DNA of 45,346 nucleotides from Clostridia bacterium. GTDB taxonomy: Bacteria; Bacillota; Clostridia; Oscillospirales; CAG-272. The stretch's first letter is position 1; every line of letters starts with the position of its first letter. Under the pieces are notes generated by a model that searched no databases, had not been told where the DNA came from, and worked only from the letters and a program-made list of their open reading frames with translations. The stretch covers positions 1 to 45,346 of the forward strand of contig JAFTCT010000131.1 of NCBI GenBank assembly GCA_017454525.1. Direction: 5' to 3'. A program made the position numbers and the translations under genes. Positions 41,625 to 45,346 of the stretch are shown here, piece after piece.

Positions 41625-43475
41625 ATGGATAGAAAAATCGAAGCGATATTAAAAAAAGTCAGCAAACCCGGCAGGTATATCGGCGGGGAGATCGGCGAGA
41701 TCATCAAGGATAAGGAGCGTATGAACTGCCGCTGGGCGTTCTGCTTCCCCGATACCTACGAGATCGGCATGAGCAATCTCGGTCTGCCGATCCTCTACGG
41801 CGCGCTCAATCAGATGGAGAACGTCTGGTGCGAGCGCTGCTACGCCCCCTGGCCGGATATGGCGGAGGAAATGAAAAAGGCGGGGCTTTTGCTGTGGGCG
41901 CTCGAGAGCGGCGATCCGCTTGTGAACTTCGATATCGTCGCCTTTACGCTCCAGTACGAACAGTGCTATTCAAACGTCCTGTATATGCTGAAACTCGCCG
42001 GCATCCCGCTGTACGCGGCGGAGCGCGGCGAGGAGTGGCCGATCCTCATCGGCGGCGGTCCAGCGACCTATAACCCCGAACCCGTCGCGCCCTTCTTCGA
42101 CGTCTTTTCGATCGGCGAGGGCGAGGAGGCGCTGCCCGAATTTGCGCGTCTCTATATAAAAATGAGGAAGGAAGGCGCCTCCAAAGAGCAGTTTCTCCAC
42201 GAGGCGGCAAAGATCCCCGGCTTCTACGTGCCCTCCCTCTATGAGTATACCTACAAGGAGGACGGCACGATCGCCGCGATCACGCCGAAATACGACGATA
42301 TCCCGAAAAAGATCGTCAAGCGAATCATCCGGGATCTCGACGGCGTGTATTATCCCACCCGCCCGGTCATCCCCTACATCGAAACGGTGCACAGCCGCAT
42401 CATGCTCGAGACCTTCAGAGGATGCATCCGCGGATGCCGCTTCTGCCAGGCGTGCAATATCTACCGCCCGGTCAGAGAAAAAAAGGCGAAGACCCTCGAC
42501 CGCTACGCGCGCGAGCTCTACGCCAATACCGGCTACGACGAGATCTCCCTGACCTCGCTCAGCATCTCCGACTATACCGAACTGCCCTGTCTGACGGACC
42601 TGCTGCTCTCCTGGACCGACGACGAAAAGATCTCGATCTCGCTGCCCTCGCAGCGCGTCGACGCCTTTACGAAAGAACTTATGGAAAAGATCTCCTCCGT
42701 GCGCAAGTCGGGGCTGACCTTTGCGCCCGAGGCGGGTACGCAGCGTCTGCGCGACGTCATCAATAAGTGCGTGAACGAGGAGGATCTGCTGCGCGCCTGC
42801 AACGTGGCGTTCGATTACGGCAAAAGTACCGTCAAACTCTATTTCATGAGCGGTCTGCCCACCGAGACCTTCGAGGATATCGAGGGCATCGCGCGTCTCG
42901 CCGAGAGCGTGGTCACGGCGTTCTACCGCAATCCCAACCGCCCGAAGACCGCGCCGATGGTGACGATCAGCGTTTCCTGCTTCATCCCCAAGCCCTTTAC
43001 GCCCTTTCAGTGGGAGAAGCAGGACGATATGGCGCTGCTCGAGGAGAAACAGGCGCACCTCGGCTCCTTCATCCGCGGAAAGCATATCCGCTATACCTGG
43101 CACGACGCGAAGCAGAGCCGCGTGGAAGCGGTGCTCGCCAAGGGCGACCGCCGTATGGCAAAGGCGCTTGTGAGAGCGTCGGAGCTCGGCGCGAAATTCG
43201 ACGCGTGGGATGAATTCTTCGACTACGATCTCTATATGCGCGCCTTTGAGGAAACGGGGATCGATCCCTCGTTCTACGCCAACCGGGAGATCGGCGAGGA
43301 CGAGATCCTCCCCTGGGATATCATCGACTGCGGCGTTTCCAAGAGTTTTCTTCTGCGCGAGCGCCATAAAGCGTACCGCGGCGAAACGACCGGCAACTGC
43401 GCCGAACATTGCGCCGGCTGCGGCGCGAACAAGCTCGGCGGCGACTGCACCTACTGTCCGAAGCCCCGTTCATGA
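41625..43475 (+). CDS. B12-binding-type radical SAM protein (TIGR03960)
   Basis: A 616-residue enzyme of the TIGR03960 radical SAM group. Residues 1-250 resemble a cobalamin-binding-like domain (FCFPDTYEIGMSNLGLPILY, ILIGGGPATYNPEPV, FSIGEGEEALPEFARLY). The radical SAM cluster motif is C267-x3-C271-x2-C274 in GCIRGCRFCQACNIYRP. SYTELPCL-like and LPSQRVDAF segments and the core FAPEAGTQRLRDVINK follow. The C-terminus has cysteines in CAEHCAGCGANKLGGDCTYC, possibly another cluster site. Its biochemical reaction is not established; the group is nearly always encoded beside the DUF2344 protein seen here downstream. The ribosome binding site is weak (GAAAGATAGAG). Confidence 0.92.
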   Translation: MDRKIEAILKKVSKPGRYIGGEIGEIIKDKERMNCRWAFCFPDTYEIGMSNLGLPILYGALNQMENVWCERCYAPWPDMAEEMKKAGLLLWALESGDPLVNFDIVAFTLQYEQCYSNVLYMLKLAGIPLYAAERGEEWPILIGGGPATYNPEPVAPFFDVFSIGEGEEALPEFARLYIKMRKEGASKEQFLHEAAKIPGFYVPSLYEYTYKEDGTIAAITPKYDDIPKKIVKRIIRDLDGVYYPTRPVIPYIETVHSRIMLETFRGCIRGCRFCQACNIYRPVREKKAKTLDRYARELYANTGYDEISLTSLSISDYTELPCLTDLLLSWTDDEKISISLPSQRVDAFTKELMEKISSVRKSGLTFAPEAGTQRLRDVINKCVNEEDLLRACNVAFDYGKSTVKLYFMSGLPTETFEDIEGIARLAESVVTAFYRNPNRPKTAPMVTISVSCFIPKPFTPFQWEKQDDMALLEEKQAHLGSFIRGKHIRYTWHDAKQSRVEAVLAKGDRRMAKALVRASELGAKFDAWDEFFDYDLYMRAFEETGIDPSFYANREIGEDEILPWDIIDCGVSKSFLLRERHKAYRGETTGNCAEHCAGCGANKLGGDCTYCPKPRS

Positions 43476-43509
43476 ATGCGCGGCGCTCCGGGAAAGGAAG
43501 TATAATACT

Positions 43510-43824
43510 ATGAAAAAAACATTTTGCGCGATCCTTGCGATCCTTGTGCTCTCGGCGTTTCTCGTTTCCTGCGCCGGCGATCCGCTCGTGGGCAAGTGGC
43601 ACAACGACGAACAGGGCTTTACCTTCGTCTTCAGAAACGACGGAACGGGCTATGCGATGTTCGGCTCCGTCAAGCCCCTGTCCTTCACGTATGAGGCGTC
43701 GGCGGGGTCTCTCACGGTCACCTTCCCCCTCTCGGGCGAGACCGAGACCTTTACCTACGCCTTCGTCGACGGAACGCTCGAACTGACGCAGAACGGCGTC
43801 ACCGACGCCTACGTCAGACAGTGA
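43510..43824 (+). CDS. Small lipoprotein, DUF5640-like
   Basis: A 104-residue predicted lipoprotein: signal peptide MKKTFCAILAILVLSAFLVS with lipobox LVSC (Cys21). The mature part GKWHNDEQGFTFVFRNDGTG, SFTYEASAGSLTVTF, and FAYVDGTLELTQNG-like strands resembles a small lipocalin-like or DUF5640 beta-fold family common in Clostridia. Function unknown; such proteins are often surface or binding proteins. GGGAAAGGAAG precedes the start at good spacing. It is placed between the radical SAM gene (34 bases upstream) and its DUF2344 partner (13 bases downstream), an unusual insertion into a normally tight pair. Confidence 0.82.
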   Translation: MKKTFCAILAILVLSAFLVSCAGDPLVGKWHNDEQGFTFVFRNDGTGYAMFGSVKPLSFTYEASAGSLTVTFPLSGETETFTYAFVDGTLELTQNGVTDAYVRQ

Positions 43825-43837
43825 TGCGGAGGCGCGC

Positions 43838-44482
43838 ATGATCGAAGGCAAAGTCCGGCTGAAATTCCATAAGACCGGAAAACTGAAATTCATTTCGCAC
43901 CTCGATCTTCAGCGTACGCTCAAGGGCGCGCTCGGAAGAGCAAAGGTGCCGCTCAAGTATACCGAGGGCTTCAACCCCCATCCGAAAATGGTGTTCGCCC
44001 TGCCGCTTCCCGTCGGCGCGGAGAGCGTCTGCGAGTACCTCGATATCACCCTCGTCTCCCCCTGCGACGAAGAGGAACTCAAAAACGCGATCAACGCGCA
44101 GTTGACGCGCGATCTGCAGATCATGAAGATCTACCCGCAGGAGCATTCCTTTCAGGAGATCACCGGCGCGGAATATGACTTTCTCTTCTATGACCTTACC
44201 GAAGAGGACCTCGAAAATGCCCTCTCGGGTGAACTGCCGATCGAAAAGAAGTCGAAAAAAGGGTTCGTCACCGTCGACCTTCGCCCTAAGATCGCAGGGT
44301 ACGGTATAGAAACAAAGGACGACTGCGTCCGTTTCCACGCCCTCCTCGGCGCCGACAGCGGCGACTTCGTCAACCCCGAACTGCTGGTGCGCGCGATCGA
44401 ACGCGCCCTCGCAAGACCCGTCGAGGACTACGCCGTGAAGAGACTGGAACTCTATACGGAGAACGGCGAAGCGTTTGCGTAG
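43838..44482 (+). CDS. TIGR03936/DUF2344 radical-SAM-linked protein
   Basis: A 214-residue protein of the DUF2344 family: VRLKFHKTGKLKFISHLDLQ, RAKVPLKYTEGFNPHPKMVF, and ALPLPVGAESVCEYLDI are family-specific. It is the usual partner of the TIGR03960 radical SAM protein, either as neighbour or fused to its C-terminus; the joint function is unknown, though the pair often lies beside ribonuclease G and L21/L27 genes. No such genes are seen here within the window. GGAGG precedes the ATG and the gene lies 13 bases after the small lipoprotein. Confidence 0.93.
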   Translation: MIEGKVRLKFHKTGKLKFISHLDLQRTLKGALGRAKVPLKYTEGFNPHPKMVFALPLPVGAESVCEYLDITLVSPCDEEELKNAINAQLTRDLQIMKIYPQEHSFQEITGAEYDFLFYDLTEEDLENALSGELPIEKKSKKGFVTVDLRPKIAGYGIETKDDCVRFHALLGADSGDFVNPELLVRAIERALARPVEDYAVKRLELYTENGEAFA

Positions 44483-44549
44483 TTCGGCGCCGCATCGGAT
44501 CGCGCCGCATGGGAACCCCGTAATACGATCAGCGTCTCAACGCCCCGCC

Positions 44550-44640
44550 GGCGCTTTCGGGAGTACGGGGGAGCACGAAGGACGCCCGGGGGCGCTTTTT
44601 GGGAGTACGAGGGAGTACGAAGGACGTCCCGGGGGCGCTT
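44550..44640. repeat. Tandem repeat, about 41-43 bp, 2.2 copies
   Basis: The unit starts GGCGCTTT, continues (T/C)GGGAGTACG, then GAGCACGAAGGACG or its GAGTACGAAGGACG variant, and ends CCCGGG. Starts lie at 44550, 44591 and 44634 (last partial). Downstream, CCCGGGCCC and short inverted GC arms could form a larger hairpin. It lies after the operon's end; I see no coding potential. Confidence 0.65.
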
Positions 44641-44703
44641 TTCGAGAAAGCTGCCCCCGGGCCCCCGCAAAAGCTTTCCTACTGTGAAAAGGGAATAAAA
44701 AAT

Positions 44704-44742
44704 GACGGATTTGCCGCCCGAAAGCGACGTCCGTCTTTTTTT
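44704..44742 (+). terminator. Intrinsic terminator of the murC-DUF2344 run
   Basis: GACGGA (44704-44709) pairs with TCCGTC (44730-44735), and seven T follow (44736-44742). The loop is long (20 bases) with some inner pairing. This is the first good terminator after 44482, so the transcript may read through the tandem repeat. Confidence 0.62.
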
Positions 44743-44750
44743 GTTGCGTT

Positions 44751-44897
44751 TTGAATTGAAATGCGGTTTACCCGTGCGGATTGCGTCCGCTATTTTGTTT
44801 TTTTGAATTGAAATATTGCTTTACCGCGCGCGGACTGCGTCTTTTGTTTTGTTGATTTGTTTTTGAAATCCACTTTGCCGCGCGCGGACTGCGTCCT
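44751..44897. repeat. Three degenerate copies of a 53-55 bp repeat
   Basis: Each copy joins a TTGAATTGAAAT-like AT-rich part to a GC-rich core close to ACCGCGCGCGGACTGCGTC. Cores are at 44770-44790, 44823-44841 and 44878-44897. The copies differ by substitutions and length and are too few and too varied for a CRISPR array. Confidence 0.65.
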
Positions 44898-44900
44898 CTA

Positions 44901-44922
44901 AAAGCCGCGCGGCGGCTTTTTT
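44901..44922 (+). terminator. Compact intrinsic terminator
   Basis: AAAGCCGC (44901-44908) and GCGGCTTT (44912-44919) form an 8-bp stem with a 3-base loop, followed by T to 44922. On the minus strand TTTT also follows, so it may act both ways. No gene ends directly before it on the plus strand. Confidence 0.7.
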
Positions 44923-45011
44923 CCGACCGGATCGGGGATATCCCGTTTCAACCCTCCGGCTTGCCCCGGAATATCCCCGCCCGCCCGGCGCGCGGGAAGA
45001 CTATCGGCAAA

Positions 45012-45248
45012 ACCGACAATATGAACAGAAAGTCACTGCTTTACCGGAACAATTGCGCGCGGAGCGCGAAGCAGCGGAGCGCCATGTTTAGGCGCCACCC
45101 TTTGTTAAAGGGTGGTGAAGGAGCCTTCTCCGGTGGGAGAAGGTGTCGCTTGCCGACGGATGAGGCTGAACACTACCGTTGGGCAATGATGTCGGCGACG
45201 CCGACGAAATGAATAGCAAATTACTGCTATGCCGGAACAATCGCGAGC
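45012..45248. repeat. Dispersed-repeat cluster (copy B, 49-bp direct repeats, hairpins)
   Basis: Two 49-base direct repeats (45012-45060 and 45200-45248) agree at about 38 positions by eye. Between them lie a 9-bp hairpin CCACCCTTT-GTT-AAAGGGTGG (45095-45115), the 32-base element shared with 31880-31911 (45123-45154), and the palindrome GTCGGCGACGCCGAC (45191-45205). The layout looks like a small non-coding mobile or structural repeat family. The rest of 44483-45346 holds no gene I can support; a TATAAT at 45301 lacks a good -35 box. Confidence 0.55.
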
Positions 45249-45346
45249 AAAGAATATAGGTTATTTACAACCAAACTGTCTGCTCCCGGATATCAAACCA
45301 TATAATAAAACAGACTGCAAACAACTTTTTTGAAAGAAAGAAAAAA

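Noticed and set aside
43501-43506. TATAAT directly before the small lipoprotein
   Set aside because: It lies between the ribosome binding site and the start codon, so a promoter there would lose the ribosome binding site; it is spacing sequence.
44751-44897. Possible short CRISPR array
   Set aside because: Only three copies, the repeat units themselves differ in sequence and length, the AT-rich parts are shared rather than unique spacers, and no cas gene is present.
45301-45346. Promoter and ribosome binding site of a gene past the right edge
   Set aside because: TATAAT is present but no -35 box lies at 15-19 bases, and no coding sequence is visible to confirm it.

Overview
The window looks like chromosomal DNA of a GC-rich, low-branching Bacillota member of class Clostridia, probably a gut anaerobe. 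This rests on the gene families (SpoVG, FakA/FakB, VanW, YspA-like SLOG protein, TIGR03960/TIGR03936 pair, BmrC/BmrD-type ABC exporter, Big2-domain lipoprotein), on strong AGGAGG-type ribosome binding sites, and on textbook sigma-A promoters. Several promoters read TTGACA-N17-TATAAT, often with an extended TGn. The species cannot be named from the sequence. I see no rRNA, tRNA, CRISPR array, transposase or integrase.

Layout. 1-2.3 kb: the N-terminus of a lipoprotein cut by the window edge, a PHP phosphatase, and divergently an EamA permease with a terminator in its leader. 2.3-2.7 kb: a non-coding convergent gap holding a tandem array of small GAAA-loop hairpins and a cluster of DnaA-box-like 9-mers. 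2.7-7 kb (minus): a Wzx-type flippase, 6-phosphofructokinase and ComM/YifB. 7.2-13.1 kb (plus): cyclophilin, glycerol kinase, VanW, then a cytosolic ParB-like/BMP fusion overlapping a metallophosphoesterase, closed by a 19-bp terminator. 13.1-21.8 kb (minus): a probable long operon from one consensus promoter with FtsX permease, ABC ATPase, FakB, FakA, an HTH-like protein, a VWA protein and a NUDIX-PsuG fusion. 22-23.4 kb: purA diverges from the next exporter operon. 23.4-27.4 kb (plus): a heterodimeric ABC exporter with one degenerate ATPase subunit. 27.5-32.5 kb: two lipoproteins flank a CorC/HlyC-type CBS membrane protein, followed by a frameshifted membrane-protein pseudogene. 32.6-36 kb: SLOG protein, glyA, YihY-family membrane protein and spoVG. 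36.2-44.5 kb (plus): murC, rlmB, a large repeat-bearing P-type-ATPase-like protein that lacks the catalytic motif, a radical SAM protein, a small lipoprotein and the DUF2344 partner. 44.5-45.35 kb: no gene; tandem repeats, terminators and pieces of a dispersed repeat.

How it fits together. Most genes are housekeeping: glycolysis (pfkA), glycerol use (glpK), one-carbon metabolism (glyA), AMP synthesis (purA), wall precursor synthesis (murC), ribosome modification (rlmB) and fatty acid activation (fakA/fakB). The most unusual objects are the degenerate P-type ATPase (38431-41571), the NUDIX-PsuG fusion with its own internal ribosome binding site (13155-14510), the cytosolic ParB-like/BMP protein (10485-12440), the HTH/VWA pair (14587-16127), the attenuator-like leader at 1150-1263 and the repeat-rich gaps. 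All function calls come from reading the translated sequence; no database search was possible.
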